Notes: generated by a model from the sequence alone, not told the origin. A stretch of DNA of 64,000 bases from an uncultured Clostridia bacterium (GCA_948857205.1 CAQPRV010000062.1:1-64000), one strand, 5' to 3'. Shown: positions 47,086-59,850, counted from the first letter of the stretch. Made by a program: numbers and translations.

Positions 47086-47122
47086 AAAAATGAGCATATT
47101 TAAAACTAATATACTCATTTTT
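47086..47122 (-). terminator. Terminator downstream of the HD-GYP-like gene
   Basis: AAAAATGAG / CTCATTTTT arms with a ~19-base loop, followed by a short T run on the minus strand. Confidence 0.55.
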
Positions 47123-47175
47123 CATTTATATAATTTTGACTTGATTTTTCTCTGTATATTATTTTATATAATATT

Positions 47176-48363
47176 TTAGCGATCATAACCTTTGTTTCCA
47201 ATATCTTCAACTACAGTATCAACTTGCTTTTTCTGTAATTTTTCTCTGTCACTTATTACTGATTCTATTGTTATTGACTTTCGATCTCTTAGGTCTATTA
47301 CCATTCCAGAATCTTCTACACGAACTATTGGTCTATATATATCATTTGGTCCAATAAAACTTTCTCTTACTATTGCTGATTCTCCAGTTGATAATTTCAC
47401 TTTAGTTCCAATAGGATACAAAGGAATATTATTTACAAATAATTGATACAATTCTCCACTTATTTCACCTATATGCACTAAGTAAGCAAGTTTTGTTGCA
47501 ACTTGTTCTAAAGATTTTTTACCTTCTATTGCTTCTTCCATTGCCCTATCATAATCATTACAAAAATGAATAATTTTTGCTCCATCCATATAAGGTAAAC
47601 TTATTTGATTATATGATAAAGAAATTTTTAAAGGTCCATTTTCTGACTCTGGCTCATTTGATAATAATACCATTCTTTTAGAAAAATTACTAATATCTTC
47701 TATATTAGATAATACACTATATCCATATACTGATGAATATCTGTCATCATATCTATCAAGTGGTGTATCTTTAATTTCTGGAAAAGCTTCTGCTAGTCGT
47801 TCTATTCCAGAAATTTCTGTTATTTTATCAAGTTGTCCATCTTTATTACAAGTCTTTCCAATATCGTGAAATACTGCAGCCATTGCAACATCTTGTAAAT
47901 TTACTAAATATTTACTACAACTACTAGGATATAAAGTTTGTAATCTATTATTATGCAATTTACTTAAAACAATTGAAAAACATGCTACTCTTACAGAATG
48001 GTCATACCTCTTCTTATCATTAAAATAAGGTTGTAAATCATAATGAAAAGTTTCATCATTTTTTATTGACTCAACTATTTGATTAACCTGAAATTTAACC
48101 TTTTTTACATTTGTACCATCTAAATTATCCATAATTCCTTCTAATGTTCGAGATAAATCATTTCTTAAATATGAACTAATAGTCTTTATTTGTTCTTTTT
48201 CTCTAATATCTAAATTAATATATTTTATACCAAATTTATATATTAATTCTAAATCCCTTGAAGTTAATTCTTTAGCTTTAGGAATAATTAAACTACCTTG
48301 ATTTGAATATACATTATCACTAACTTTCATTCCAACTTTTACCTTACTAACATGTACTCTCAT
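47176..48363 (-). CDS. HD-GYP-like protein with degenerate active site
   Basis: A 395-residue protein built like a cyclic di-GMP phosphodiesterase of the HD-GYP class. N-terminal DUF3391-like part (MRVHVSKVKVGMKVSDNVYS), HD motif in AAVFHDIGKT (about residue 165), and a C-terminal segment PLYPIGTKVKLSTGESAIVRE typical after the HD-GYP core. The stretch where HHERxDGxGYP should occur reads SVYGYSVLSNIEDISN and SKRMVLLSNEPESENGP, so the GYP and several His ligands are missing. It may bind rather than cleave a nucleotide, or have lost activity. Confidence 0.75.
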   Translation of the reverse strand: MRVHVSKVKVGMKVSDNVYSNQGSLIIPKAKELTSRDLELIYKFGIKYINLDIREKEQIKTISSYLRNDLSRTLEGIMDNLDGTNVKKVKFQVNQIVESIKNDETFHYDLQPYFNDKKRYDHSVRVACFSIVLSKLHNNRLQTLYPSSCSKYLVNLQDVAMAAVFHDIGKTCNKDGQLDKITEISGIERLAEAFPEIKDTPLDRYDDRYSSVYGYSVLSNIEDISNFSKRMVLLSNEPESENGPLKISLSYNQISLPYMDGAKIIHFCNDYDRAMEEAIEGKKSLEQVATKLAYLVHIGEISGELYQLFVNNIPLYPIGTKVKLSTGESAIVRESFIGPNDIYRPIVRVEDSGMVIDLRDRKSITIESVISDREKLQKKQVDTVVEDIGNKGYDR

Positions 48364-48505
48364 ATTTTAACACTCCTTATTAAAATTTAACATCAATTTA
48401 ATTATAACATTTTTTATCATAACTAGTCAATCTTTTAAATTTTTTCAGAAATAAAGATTAAATTCAAGTTACATTTTAGTAAATGGCTATATTTTTATGT
48501 AATTA

Positions 48506-50086
48506 TTATATATCTCTAAAACTATTATATTTTTTGTATGCAATTATTGAAAACAATAAAATTATTAATATTGTAGAAATAATTGTAATTGTACCAGTTT
48601 TAGGTAATATTCCCTTAGCTGTTGTTATATCAATATTATTTGATTTTATATTATTTGTTCCACTTGCACTTGCATTTGTATTTGTTTTATTCACTTTATT
48701 TATTAACTCTTCTTTTGTTTCTGATAATTTGATTTTTGGGCTACTTGATAACATTAATTCATAACTTTTAGCTGATATATCTTTATATGTTAATATTACT
48801 TTTTCATTTGTTGCAATTGTTTTATTTACTAACTTTACGTTTTTCATGTCTTTTATTTTTAATTTATACCTTAATGTCGCTACTTCATTTCCTTTTAATT
48901 TATCTATATCCCATGTTATAGTGTTATTTGTTTTATCTATTGTTTTAGATACTGAACCTAACCTTGGATTATTTAAATAAGAAAATTCAAAATTCTCTAT
49001 AATTTCTTTTGGAAAATAGTCTGTTATTTTTACATTAGTAATATCTGGTTGTATCTTTTGTTGTACATCTTGATAAATATTTTCAGTTATAATAGTATCT
49101 ATATTACTATCTTTAAAGCTATACATTTTTCCATAAGTTGGATTCTCTATTGTTCCATATAAATCTTTTACATATGGACTTCCATCAAATTCCAATACTT
49201 TTTCTCCTGAAGAATTATACCAATTTTCGTTATAACTTGTATCATCTGGTCTTAATAATATAAATGAAACATTAGATTCTTTCAACGTTAGAATTTCATT
49301 TTTTGTACTAGTAGCAATTTTATTATATTTTCCATTAACAGCTTCTTCTAGTGTACTATATTCAGAAAACCAGCCAGTAGTAACTTTAGCTTTAACTCCT
49401 ATAGATACAGTTGGAACATTATCATATAATGATATTAAAATTTTATTAGTATTTTGTGAATAACTATTATTTGCTAATCTAATAGCAGATTGCAAATTAC
49501 TATAATATTTAGTTTTAGAGGTATTCATTTTTTGTAACCCACTTTTTATACTATCAACATTATTGGTTAATCCAACTATTATTTCAGAATTAGAATTATT
49601 CCCAGGAACATCTGATTCATCTTTATCACCTGTAACTTGTTTGCCACTTTCATCAATATAACTATCTTTAATTGGTCCTTTAATTCCAATAACTCCAATT
49701 TTTGTATTTGCATTTACTTTAAAAATTTTACTTGATAATTTTTCTATATTATTGATATATTTTGACAGTTCTTTATCATCATGTGAAATATTTTCACTTA
49801 CAAGTAAATACACTTCTGTATTTTCATATACTTCTTTTTGGTCATTCTCTTTTTTTATATTTTCTAATTTTAATTCAATTGAAACTTCTCCTGTATCTGG
49901 ATTTGAATCTACAATTGTTTTGGAAATATTTCCTTGATTATTATCTAAATATTTAGTTTCACTTGCTTTTTCAACAATATCTAACGATGTTTTTAAATCA
50001 CTAGCTAAAGAATTTGAAATTATGCTAAATATAAAAAATAATATCAAAGAAATAACTATAATTTTATTTGTACTTTTTCTGTTCAT
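48506..50086 (-). CDS. LPKTG-anchored surface protein with vWA-like domain
   Basis: A 526-residue secreted protein. Signal peptide with hydrophobic core IIVISLILFFIFSII and likely cleavage after SLA. Residues ~70-330 resemble a von Willebrand A domain (EVYLLVSENISHDDK, KIGVIGIKG, ILISLYDNVPTVSIG) with a degenerate metal site. Next comes an isopeptide/DUF11-like beta region (NNTITWDIDKLKGNEVATLR). The C-terminal sorting signal LPKTG is followed by a membrane helix and KKYNSFRD. Probably sortase-anchored pilin- or adhesin-like. No sortase gene is in the window. Confidence 0.75.
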   Translation of the reverse strand: MNRKSTNKIIVISLILFFIFSIISNSLASDLKTSLDIVEKASETKYLDNNQGNISKTIVDSNPDTGEVSIELKLENIKKENDQKEVYENTEVYLLVSENISHDDKELSKYINNIEKLSSKIFKVNANTKIGVIGIKGPIKDSYIDESGKQVTGDKDESDVPGNNSNSEIIVGLTNNVDSIKSGLQKMNTSKTKYYSNLQSAIRLANNSYSQNTNKILISLYDNVPTVSIGVKAKVTTGWFSEYSTLEEAVNGKYNKIATSTKNEILTLKESNVSFILLRPDDTSYNENWYNSSGEKVLEFDGSPYVKDLYGTIENPTYGKMYSFKDSNIDTIITENIYQDVQQKIQPDITNVKITDYFPKEIIENFEFSYLNNPRLGSVSKTIDKTNNTITWDIDKLKGNEVATLRYKLKIKDMKNVKLVNKTIATNEKVILTYKDISAKSYELMLSSSPKIKLSETKEELINKVNKTNTNASASGTNNIKSNNIDITTAKGILPKTGTITIISTILIILLFSIIAYKKYNSFRDI

Positions 50087-50146
50087 TTTTTACTTCCCCT
50101 TTTATTATAAATTTTAAAAAAACTTTAACTATAAAATCTACTCATC

Positions 50147-50653
50147 TTAAAATCCAATTACTGAACCTTTTGAAATTTGATATTTGTCTAATTGGATTCT
50201 TTCACCTAACATACTACAATATAAATAAATATTGTATTCATCTCTGTTATCTGTATAAACAACAATTGCATTTAATTTTGGTTTTCCATAGTAATTTATA
50301 CTAGCTCTTACACATTGCATGTTTTGCATTTTATCAAGTTTTGAGTCTTTTTGCATTTTTTCATAAACTTTTTGACTAAATTCGTTTATTGAATCTCTAT
50401 TAATTAGTTTCATTGTATATTGTTTTAGCAATTCTCTTATTGATTCTTCTGTAAAACTTTCGTTTTCTTCTAAGAACTTTTTTAAATGGCTCTTTTCAAC
50501 ACTTCCTTCTACTTTACTTTCAATTTCTGAAGAGCTTATCCCTGTATTTTTTAAAACTTGTTGTGTTGCCCTATGTTTTAGATCTCCTAATTTAGTATTT
50601 ATAAATATAAAACCTACAAACCCTAGGAATATTATAATAATTATAAAAAACAT
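50147..50653 (-). CDS. Small membrane-anchored protein
   Basis: A 168-residue protein of unknown function with an N-terminal membrane helix (FFIIIIIFLGFVGFIF) and an extracytoplasmic helical part with KSHLKKFLEENESFTEES, ending in a small beta domain (LNAIVVYTDNRDEYNIYLYC). ATG 50653 follows GGGAGGTGAAATAC. It directly precedes the LPKTG protein on the same strand, 60 bases apart, so the two may work together at the cell surface. Confidence 0.55.
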   Translation of the reverse strand: MFFIIIIIFLGFVGFIFINTKLGDLKHRATQQVLKNTGISSSEIESKVEGSVEKSHLKKFLEENESFTEESIRELLKQYTMKLINRDSINEFSQKVYEKMQKDSKLDKMQNMQCVRASINYYGKPKLNAIVVYTDNRDEYNIYLYCSMLGERIQLDKYQISKGSVIGF

Positions 50654-50680
50654 GTATTTCACCTCCCTTTTTAGCTTCAA

Positions 50681-51183
50681 AAATTATTAAACTTTAAAAA
50701 ATATAATCTTAGTAGTAAATATATCAATAAATGTTATTTTGTCAACTAGTTAACACTATTGTAAATTAAATATATTATGGTATTCTATAAGCCGAATTTG
50801 TATTCAAATATATTGTAACTCTTTAAATTATAATAAGTTTAGATTTTTTAAAATTCAAGAATTGAATAAAAAATTTCGTATATTATTTTTTCATTACATT
50901 TACATTACAAAAAAATCATAATTCACCTTATTGAATATTTTTTTATTTTTCTCTATATTTTCCTTCTATAATGTATTTTATATAATCCATTGCCTTCAAA
51001 ACTTTCCATTATAGAACAAAAGCGTCATGATCAGAATACTTTGACCCTTTAACTTACTCACATTTAGCGTTTTTGTTCGCCCACGAAAATTCTGGAAAAA
51101 TTTTCTGTGAAATGTGCTTGTGTTTTTGTTGTATAAAAAAAGAATCCATTTTAATATAAAAAATGAATTCTTTTATTTTTTAA
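50681..51183. other. Non-coding stretch between the V-ATPase operon and surface-protein genes
   Basis: No gene seen. It contains the V-ATPase terminator (51137-51174) and, at about 51007-51083, an inverted repeat with GAACAAAAGCG / CGTTTTTGTTCG arms ~55 bases apart. The sequence around it has slightly higher GC. I see no similarity to the large palindromic repeat. Confidence 0.4.
51137..51174 (-). terminator. Terminator of the V-ATPase operon
   Basis: Imperfect 14-16-base arms (AAAAGAAT..CATTTT / AAAATG..ATTCTTTT), with a seven-T run on the minus strand, directly after ntpD. Confidence 0.8.
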
Positions 51184-51819
51184 TTATTTAACAAGCATTT
51201 CTTTAATTTTCATAAGTCTTGATGTAGACGCTCTTTCATCTTCTGATAATTTAAGTCCAATATATTTTATAGTATCAATATAATTTGGAATAGTAACATT
51301 TTCAATTGCATTAACTCTTCTTCTAGTCTTTTCAATTTCAGCTGAAATAAGTTCTATAGCTTTTTCATTTTGTGCAAGTTCTAATAAAAATTTAGAAACT
51401 TCTGAGAAGCTTTCAATTGCCTTATCTAATTCAGATGTAGTATATGCAAATCCATAAAGTGCTTTATTAGAAGTATCCTCTTGCAATTTTTCACTAAAAT
51501 GATATTTAGGGATTTTAACACTCATTACGCTTGTTTCTCCAATATCTATTGAGACAGATTTTTTTGGTATAATTAAAGCTTCTTCTATATATTCTTCTCC
51601 TATAACAGCTTTAGCTAGCATAAAATTTTGATAAGCCTTTTGTAAACCTTCATCTGTTTTTTTACGAAGTTCTTGATTTTGTCTAACTAAATCAAGTAAT
51701 TTTTTTATTAATTCATCTAATTTATCTTTTAATAGTTTATGCCCTTTTTGTGCTGTTTTTAGAGATTTTTTCATATTGATACTTTCTATACGGGTCAAAT
51801 TAACATTTAATACTGCCAT
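51184..51819 (-). CDS. ntpD: V-type ATPase subunit D
   Basis: The 211-residue central-stalk rotor subunit that turns inside the A3B3 ring. Long N- and C-terminal helices (INMKKSLKTAQKGHKLLKDK; RTRRRVNAIENVTIPNY) form the antiparallel coiled-coil shaft. RRRVNALE-type motif is diagnostic. Last gene of the ntp operon, followed by a terminator. Confidence 0.93.
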   Translation of the reverse strand: MAVLNVNLTRIESINMKKSLKTAQKGHKLLKDKLDELIKKLLDLVRQNQELRKKTDEGLQKAYQNFMLAKAVIGEEYIEEALIIPKKSVSIDIGETSVMSVKIPKYHFSEKLQEDTSNKALYGFAYTTSELDKAIESFSEVSKFLLELAQNEKAIELISAEIEKTRRRVNAIENVTIPNYIDTIKYIGLKLSEDERASTSRLMKIKEMLVK

Positions 51820-51927
51820 ATAACATTTTCCTCTCTATATATTTAAAATTATTTGTTACTTACTAACCTTAGATATATTTTAATTATTTTATAAAGTTTT
51901 TCGTTCAAGCTAATTTTCGAAGAAATA

Positions 51928-53301
51928 TTAATCTCCAATATAATATTTTTCAATATACATATCTTTTATACGTTTTAATTCTTGTTTAGGTAAGGTAGAA
52001 AGTAATTTCCAACCAATATTTAAAGTTTCTTCAATACTTCTATCAGTATCAAAACCTTGGGCAATAAACTCTCTTTCAAAATCATCAGCAAATTTAGCAT
52101 AAATTCTATCTAATTCAGAAAGTGCACTTTCCCCTAAAATTGCCATCAATTCCTTTGCATCTTTACCACGAGCATATGAAGCAAATAATTGATTTAATAC
52201 ACCTGAATGATCTTCTCTTGTTTTACCTTTTCCTATACCTTCATTCTTCAAACGTGACAAAGAAAGTAAAACGTCAACAGGAGGAGTCATTCCTCTTTTA
52301 TTTAAATCTCTACTTAAAACTATTTGACCTTCTGTAATATATCCTGTTAAGTCTGGTACTGGATGTGTTTTATCATCTTCTGGCATTGTTAAAATAGGAA
52401 TCATTGTTACAGATCCTTCTTTTCCTTTTATTTTTCCAGCACGTTCATAAATTGTTGATAAATCTGTATATAAATATCCAGGATATGCTCTTCTACCAGG
52501 AATTTCTTTTCTTGCTGCTGAAATTTCACGTAAAGCTTCTGCATAGTTTGTCATGTCTGTCATAATTACTAAAACTTGCATATCTTGTTCATATGCTAAA
52601 TATTCAGCTGCTGTTAAGGCCATACGAGGTGTTGAAATACGTTCTACTGCTGGATCATTTGCTAGGTTAATAAACATTACTGATCTGCTTATTGCACCTG
52701 TTTCTTTTAGACTATTTTTAAAGAATTCTGCATCTTCAAAAGGTATTCCTATTGCTGCAAAAACAACCGCAAATTTTGAGTCTTCTTTTAATACTTTTGC
52801 TTGTCTTGCTATTTGTACTGCAAGCTCTGCATGTGGAAGCCCTGATCCAGAGAATATAGGTAATTTTTGTCCAATTACTAAGGTATTTAATCCATCAATT
52901 GAAGATACTCCTGTTTGAATAAATTCTGATGGGAATATTCTTGCAGCTGGATTTATTGGTTTTCCATTTATATCTATCTTTTTATCTGCTATTACATCTG
53001 GCATTCCATCTATTGCTTTTCCCATTCCGTTAAATACTCTTCCTAGAATATTTTTAGATACACCAAACTCTAAACCTTTTCCTAAAAATCTAACTTTAGA
53101 TTCTTTTAGGTTTATTCCTGTACTACTTTCAAATAATTGAACTAGTGCAGCATTCTCTGTAACTTCTAAGACCTTGCATAATCTTTTCTCTCCATTTTGA
53201 AGTTTAATTTCTCCTATTTCATCATATTTAACGTTTTCTACATTTTCTACTAACATCAAAGGTCCTGCTGTTTCTTTTATTGTTTTATATTCTTTTATCA
53301 T
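51928..53301 (-). CDS. ntpB: V-type ATPase subunit B
   Basis: The 457-residue non-catalytic nucleotide-ring subunit. [20 protein letters not shown] and [17 protein letters not shown] take the place of the P-loop; [20 protein letters not shown] is conserved. The start overlaps the ntpA stop. Confidence 0.96.
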   Translation of the reverse strand: MIKEYKTIKETAGPLMLVENVENVKYDEIGEIKLQNGEKRLCKVLEVTENAALVQLFESSTGINLKESKVRFLGKGLEFGVSKNILGRVFNGMGKAIDGMPDVIADKKIDINGKPINPAARIFPSEFIQTGVSSIDGLNTLVIGQKLPIFSGSGLPHAELAVQIARQAKVLKEDSKFAVVFAAIGIPFEDAEFFKNSLKETGAISRSVMFINLANDPAVERISTPRMALTAAEYLAYEQDMQVLVIMTDMTNYAEALREISAARKEIPGRRAYPGYLYTDLSTIYERAGKIKGKEGSVTMIPILTMPEDDKTHPVPDLTGYITEGQIVLSRDLNKRGMTPPVDVLLSLSRLKNEGIGKGKTREDHSGVLNQLFASYARGKDAKELMAILGESALSELDRIYAKFADDFEREFIAQGFDTDRSIEETLNIGWKLLSTLPKQELKRIKDMYIEKYYIGD

Positions 53302-55082
53302 TATGCTAGACCTCCTTTTTCTATTATTGTCTCTGTTTCTGTATCAATAGTTTTTTCAATATCATTAAATTCACTATCAACTTTTTCTTCTTCTATAAAT
53401 TTAGCTTTACCTATTCTTGAAACATATGGTAATTTTATGTATTCTTCAACATTTACACCTGCTTGAACTGCTTTACTCATTCTGTCATAAAATTTGAATA
53501 TCATTTTTAAGATTCTTTCTTGTTTATGACTTGATGCATAACAATCAACATCATCAAAAGCGTCTTGTGCTAAATAATCTTCTCTTAAGATTCTTGCAAC
53601 TTCTAAGGTAACTCTGTCTTTACTTGAAACTGCATCAATACCTACTAATTGTACTATTTCTTGAAGTTTTGCTTCTTCTTGTAAGATTGACATTGCCTCA
53701 TTTTTTAGTTTTACAAATTCTTCGCTTATATTCTCTATTTCCCATTTTTCTGCTTGTTCTTTGTAAAGTGAATAACTAGTAAGCCAGTTAATTGATGGGA
53801 AATGCCTTTTTGCCGCTAAACTTGCATCTAATCCCCAGAATACTTTTACTATTCTTAAGGAACTTTGACTAACTGGTTCAGAAATGTCACCACCTGCTGG
53901 TGATACAGCACCTATTACTGTTAAAGTACCTATTCTTTCTTCATTTCCTAAGCATTCTACTTTTCCTGCTCTTTCATAAAATTCTGCTATTCTTGAACCT
54001 AAATATGCTGGGTATCCTTCTTCTCCTGGCATTTCTTCTAGTCTTCCACTCATTTCTCTTAAGGCTTCTGCCCACCTTGATGTAGAGTCTGCCATTAATG
54101 CCACATTATATCCCATATCTCTATAATATTCTGCAATTGTTATTCCTGTATATATTGATGCTTCTCTTGCTGCAACTGGCATATCTGATGTATTTGCAAT
54201 TAGAACTGTTCTATTCATTAAAGAATCTTTTGTTCTTGGATCAATCAAATTAGGAAACTCTGTTAGAACTTCTGTCATCTCATTTCCACGTTCTCCACAT
54301 CCTACATAAATAATTATGTCTGCATCAGCCCATTTTGCAAGTTGATGTTGGATTACTGTTTTTCCACTACCAAAAGCTCCTGGTATAGCACATGTTCCAC
54401 CTTTTGCAATTGGAAAAAATGTATCTATTACTCTTTGACCTGTTACTAACATATCATCTGGATTTATTTTTTTGTTTACTGGTCTTGGCTTTCTTACTGG
54501 CCATTTTTGCATCATTTGGATTTCGTGTAATTTTCCTTTTTTATCTTCAATAACACATATTGTTTCTGTTACTGTATAATCTCCTGATTTTATTTCTTTT
54601 ATTATTCCTTCTATTCCTACTGGAACCATTATTTTACATTCAATTACTTTTGTTTCTTGAACTGTTCCTATAATTGTGCCTGATTTTACTGTATCTCCTA
54701 CATTTTTCTTAGGAATAAAAGTCCATTTTCTTTCTTTATCTATACTATTTACTTCAATTCCTCTTTCAATGTTTTTACCTGTTTTTTCGTATATTTTATT
54801 AAGAGGTCTTTGAATTCCATCATATATAGATGTTAACATTCCAGGCCCTAGTTCAACACTAAGTGGCATTCCTGTTTGAACTATTTTTTCTCCAGGTCCT
54901 ACTCCAGTAGTTTCTTCATATACTTGTATTGATGCATTTTCTCCATGCATTCCGATAATTTCTCCAATTAGGTTTTTATCAGATACTTTTACAACATCAA
55001 ACATATTTGCATCTTCCATTCCTTTTGCTATAACTAATGGTCCTGATACTTTTGTTATGATACCTTGTTTCAATGTTTTCAT
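53301..55082 (-). CDS. ntpA: V-type ATPase catalytic subunit A
   Basis: The 593-residue catalytic subunit. Walker [10 protein letters not shown] (about residue 231-239), catalytic Glu in [13 protein letters not shown], and the A-subunit-specific non-homologous region (residues ~110-200: [16 protein letters not shown]). [19 protein letters not shown] and [20 protein letters not shown] are canonical. It follows ntpG. Confidence 0.97.
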   Translation of the reverse strand: MKTLKQGIITKVSGPLVIAKGMEDANMFDVVKVSDKNLIGEIIGMHGENASIQVYEETTGVGPGEKIVQTGMPLSVELGPGMLTSIYDGIQRPLNKIYEKTGKNIERGIEVNSIDKERKWTFIPKKNVGDTVKSGTIIGTVQETKVIECKIMVPVGIEGIIKEIKSGDYTVTETICVIEDKKGKLHEIQMMQKWPVRKPRPVNKKINPDDMLVTGQRVIDTFFPIAKGGTCAIPGAFGSGKTVIQHQLAKWADADIIIYVGCGERGNEMTEVLTEFPNLIDPRTKDSLMNRTVLIANTSDMPVAAREASIYTGITIAEYYRDMGYNVALMADSTSRWAEALREMSGRLEEMPGEEGYPAYLGSRIAEFYERAGKVECLGNEERIGTLTVIGAVSPAGGDISEPVSQSSLRIVKVFWGLDASLAAKRHFPSINWLTSYSLYKEQAEKWEIENISEEFVKLKNEAMSILQEEAKLQEIVQLVGIDAVSSKDRVTLEVARILREDYLAQDAFDDVDCYASSHKQERILKMIFKFYDRMSKAVQAGVNVEEYIKLPYVSRIGKAKFIEEEKVDSEFNDIEKTIDTETETIIEKGGLA

Positions 55083-55093
55083 CCCTTTCTTTT

Positions 55094-55420
55094 TTAAGAA
55101 TTACTTTCTTTAAAATTAATTTCTATTCCAACAGCTTTTTGTACCATTTCTTTTATTCTGTTTTCTCCATAATTTAAGCTTCCTGTATTGCTTGGTATTG
55201 TTATTATTGCTGGAATTTTATTTTTTTGTAATTTTTCTAAATATTTTTCTGCTTTTATACTTACATTTTCTGTTATATATATAATGGCATAATTTTCTTC
55301 TATTAGTTTTGGTATAAGACTTTTTATTTCATCTTCTTCATATGCCGGATATATATCCATTCCTATAGCAGAAAATCCAAATATAGATTCTTTATCTCCT
55401 ACTACTGCTATTTTATACAT
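55094..55420 (-). CDS. ntpG: V-type ATPase subunit F (NtpG)
   Basis: A 108-residue Rossmann-like central-stalk subunit corresponding to subunit F, called NtpG in Enterococcus hirae. MYKIAVVGDKESIFGFSAIG and IIYITENVS are characteristic. It overlaps the ntpC stop by 8 bases. Confidence 0.92.
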   Translation of the reverse strand: MYKIAVVGDKESIFGFSAIGMDIYPAYEEDEIKSLIPKLIEENYAIIYITENVSIKAEKYLEKLQKNKIPAIITIPSNTGSLNYGENRIKEMVQKAVGIEINFKESNS

Positions 55421-56381
55421 AACTTTCCCTTAGCCTTTCCTTTATCTTTTCAGTACTTATTTTATTTAATTTTCCTGTAAAGATAATTCTTATATTTTTA
55501 AATTCTGTTTGCTTAGCATAGATATATGCTAATATAGGCTCTATTGTAAGTGCTTTTAATTTTGCTTCTTTCATATAGTTCATTATATAATTATCACAAA
55601 ATTTGTCTAAATTTTCATAATTATATAAAGCTTGTTCTATAGTATCAGAAAATCCAATAAATTTATATTTTAAATTTTGATCATCTTCGTTTAGACTTTC
55701 TTTAAAAGTTTTTAAGGTTATTTTTCCGCCTTCTATATAAGATACTTCAAATATAAATGGATCTTTATATATTTTTCTTACTCTAAAAAAAGTTTTTATA
55801 TTAGTTATATCTATTAATTTTTCCACATATTTTAGTATAAATTTATTATCTATACTTTCTGCTAATTTCTTCATGTTACTAAAACATGCTTTATCTAATA
55901 TGGAATCAATTATAAAGGGCATCTTTGTTTTTTCATATAACTCGATGGTCTCTTTTATGGCTTGTTTTATATTTTGGTCTAATCTGTCATATTCTTTGTT
56001 TTCCATTATTGAAGATATTTCTTCTTTTGATATAGTTCCACTGTCTATTAAATTTTCTTTATATTCTTTTGCTTGTATTTCTGATTTTAATATTAATTTA
56101 ATATTGTAATAGTCATTTTTGCTTAAGAAGATTTGTGTTAAATTGTTTTCCTCTATTATTTCTTTTATTAATTTGTATAAATCTTCTTCTGCTTGTTTTA
56201 AAACTATTTCGTAATCTTGTGTTCTTTCGACCATATCAAATTTATATTCTTTTTCTATTAGAGTTGATACTATTCTTTCTATATTATTTTCAGTAGCTAA
56301 TTGTTCTAAATTTGCATTTGTTAATAATCTATTTTCTTTTACTTTTATTTTTGCTACTGCATACGGATATATTTTTTCCAT
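55413..56381 (-). CDS. ntpC: V-type ATPase subunit C
   Basis: The 322-residue funnel-shaped subunit C/d that links the central stalk to the membrane ring. YPYAVAKIKVKENRLLTNANL at the N-terminus and LALTIEP-like LKALTIEPILAYIYAKQTEF near the C-terminus are diagnostic. In normal operon position between ntpE and ntpG. Confidence 0.92.
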   Translation of the reverse strand: MEKIYPYAVAKIKVKENRLLTNANLEQLATENNIERIVSTLIEKEYKFDMVERTQDYEIVLKQAEEDLYKLIKEIIEENNLTQIFLSKNDYYNIKLILKSEIQAKEYKENLIDSGTISKEEISSIMENKEYDRLDQNIKQAIKETIELYEKTKMPFIIDSILDKACFSNMKKLAESIDNKFILKYVEKLIDITNIKTFFRVRKIYKDPFIFEVSYIEGGKITLKTFKESLNEDDQNLKYKFIGFSDTIEQALYNYENLDKFCDNYIMNYMKEAKLKALTIEPILAYIYAKQTEFKNIRIIFTGKLNKISTEKIKERLRESYV

Positions 56382-56422
56382 ATATACCTCCTATTCTAGC
56401 TATTATATAGTCTTAATATTTT

Positions 56423-56987
56423 TTAGCTTTTAAATAAAATAGTATCGATTTCTTTTTCTATTTCTTCTTTCATAAATTCCATATTTTCTTCAAAATCATA
56501 GTTATATTCAATATTTCCACATTTTACTATAACTCCTGATTCAAAATCATCGGTTTCTTCTAATACTGTCATTCCATAACTTGTAGCTATCTCTTTTATT
56601 TCTTTGTACCCTTTTTTAGGCAACAATATTTCTACATTTTTTTCTTCTTTATATTTGCTTATTTTTTCATCAATTATTTTAATGTATTGAGTATCGTCTA
56701 TATCTTTTATTTTTTGTTTAACTTTTTCTTTAACGATTTCTATGATTCTTTTTTTCTCTATCATTTCAGCACTTCTTGCTTCAAATTCAGCCTTTTCAAC
56801 TTCTGCACTTGCATTTCTAGTTATTTTTAGTTTTATTGTTTCAAATTGCTCTTCTGCTTGCTTACTTGCTTTGCTTGCATTTTCTTTTTCAATTTGTTTT
56901 GCTTCTTCTTCAGCTTTTGCTATTATTAATTCTGCTTCTTTTCCGAGCTTCTTCAATAATTTTATTTAAGATAATTTCTTCTTCCAC
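56423..56987 (-). CDS. ntpE: V-type ATPase subunit E with one +1 frameshift
   Basis: Peripheral-stalk subunit E, 187 residues after correction. The true start is GTG 56987, with AGGAGAGTATCTA before it, giving VEEEIILNKIIEEA. There an extra C at 56945 (GAA GCT C GGA AAA) would shift the frame. Skipping it continues GKEAELIIAKAEEEAKQ and the whole conserved remainder (AEMIEKKRIIEIVKEKVKQK; FESGVIVKCGNIEYN). Without the shift only a TTG-started product lacking 10-14 N-terminal residues is possible. Between ntpK and ntpC, the canonical order. Confidence 0.9.
56943..56945 (-). other. ntpE: In-frame CGG +1 shift site, ntpE
   Basis: Coding strand GAA GAA GCT C GGA AAA GAA, only 14 codons from the GTG start. 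The zero frame leaves the subunit E sequence at once; the +1 frame contains all the rest of the gene. Confidence 0.8.
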
Positions 56988-57086
56988 TAGATACTCTCCT
57001 TTCTTTATCGTTCAAATTTTTATTTTATATAGTTGCAACTTATAAGGTTAATTAGTCTAAATATTATACCTTATTTATTGAACTTT

Positions 57087-59479
<2,393 letters not shown>

Positions 59480-59535
59480 TTTCTTTTTTTCATCCCTTTC
59501 TGTCTTCGTTTGGTGTTTCTTTTTGTCTATATTTT

Positions 59536-59850
59536 TTAAATTTTAATAACTTTGTTATATATTTTTTCTACTGCTTCTGGTACATTTTCACTTAGTACTG
59601 CTTTGAGCTTTTGTAATTTTTCGTTTGTTTCTGCTTGTATTTTGGATATCTTTTTTGTGTTTTCTTCTGCTTTTTCTTTTCGCAATTCTTTTTCTCTTCT
59701 TTCTAGTTGTCCTTTAAAATATACTCTGTTTGTTTCTTTTGAGTCTTCTGCTTTCTGTATTATTTCTTTTGCTTTTTGTTGTGCTTCTTGTTTTTTGTTT
59801 TCAGATTCTTTTTCTGCTTCTACAATCTTTTTGATACTTTCTAGTTCCAC
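59536..59850 (-). CDS. ntpF: V-type ATPase subunit H/G (NtpF), peripheral stalk
   Basis: A 104-residue all-helical coiled-coil protein (ESIKKIVEAEKESENKKQEA; RREKELRKEKAEENTKKIS) that pairs with subunit E in the peripheral stalk. Called NtpF in E. hirae, subunit H in archaea. It opens the operon, giving the order ntpFIKECGABD, the same as in E. hirae. The start is GTG at 59850 after AAAGGGGTGGAAAAAA. Confidence 0.85.
   Translation of the reverse strand: MELESIKKIVEAEKESENKKQEAQQKAKEIIQKAEDSKETNRVYFKGQLERREKELRKEKAEENTKKISKIQAETNEKLQKLKAVLSENVPEAVEKIYNKVIKI

Noticed and set aside
6747..56945. CGG simply reassigned to another amino acid
   Set aside because: A reassigned sense codon would leave the frame intact. 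Here the downstream conserved sequence is in the +1 frame at every site, so a one-base shift is required.
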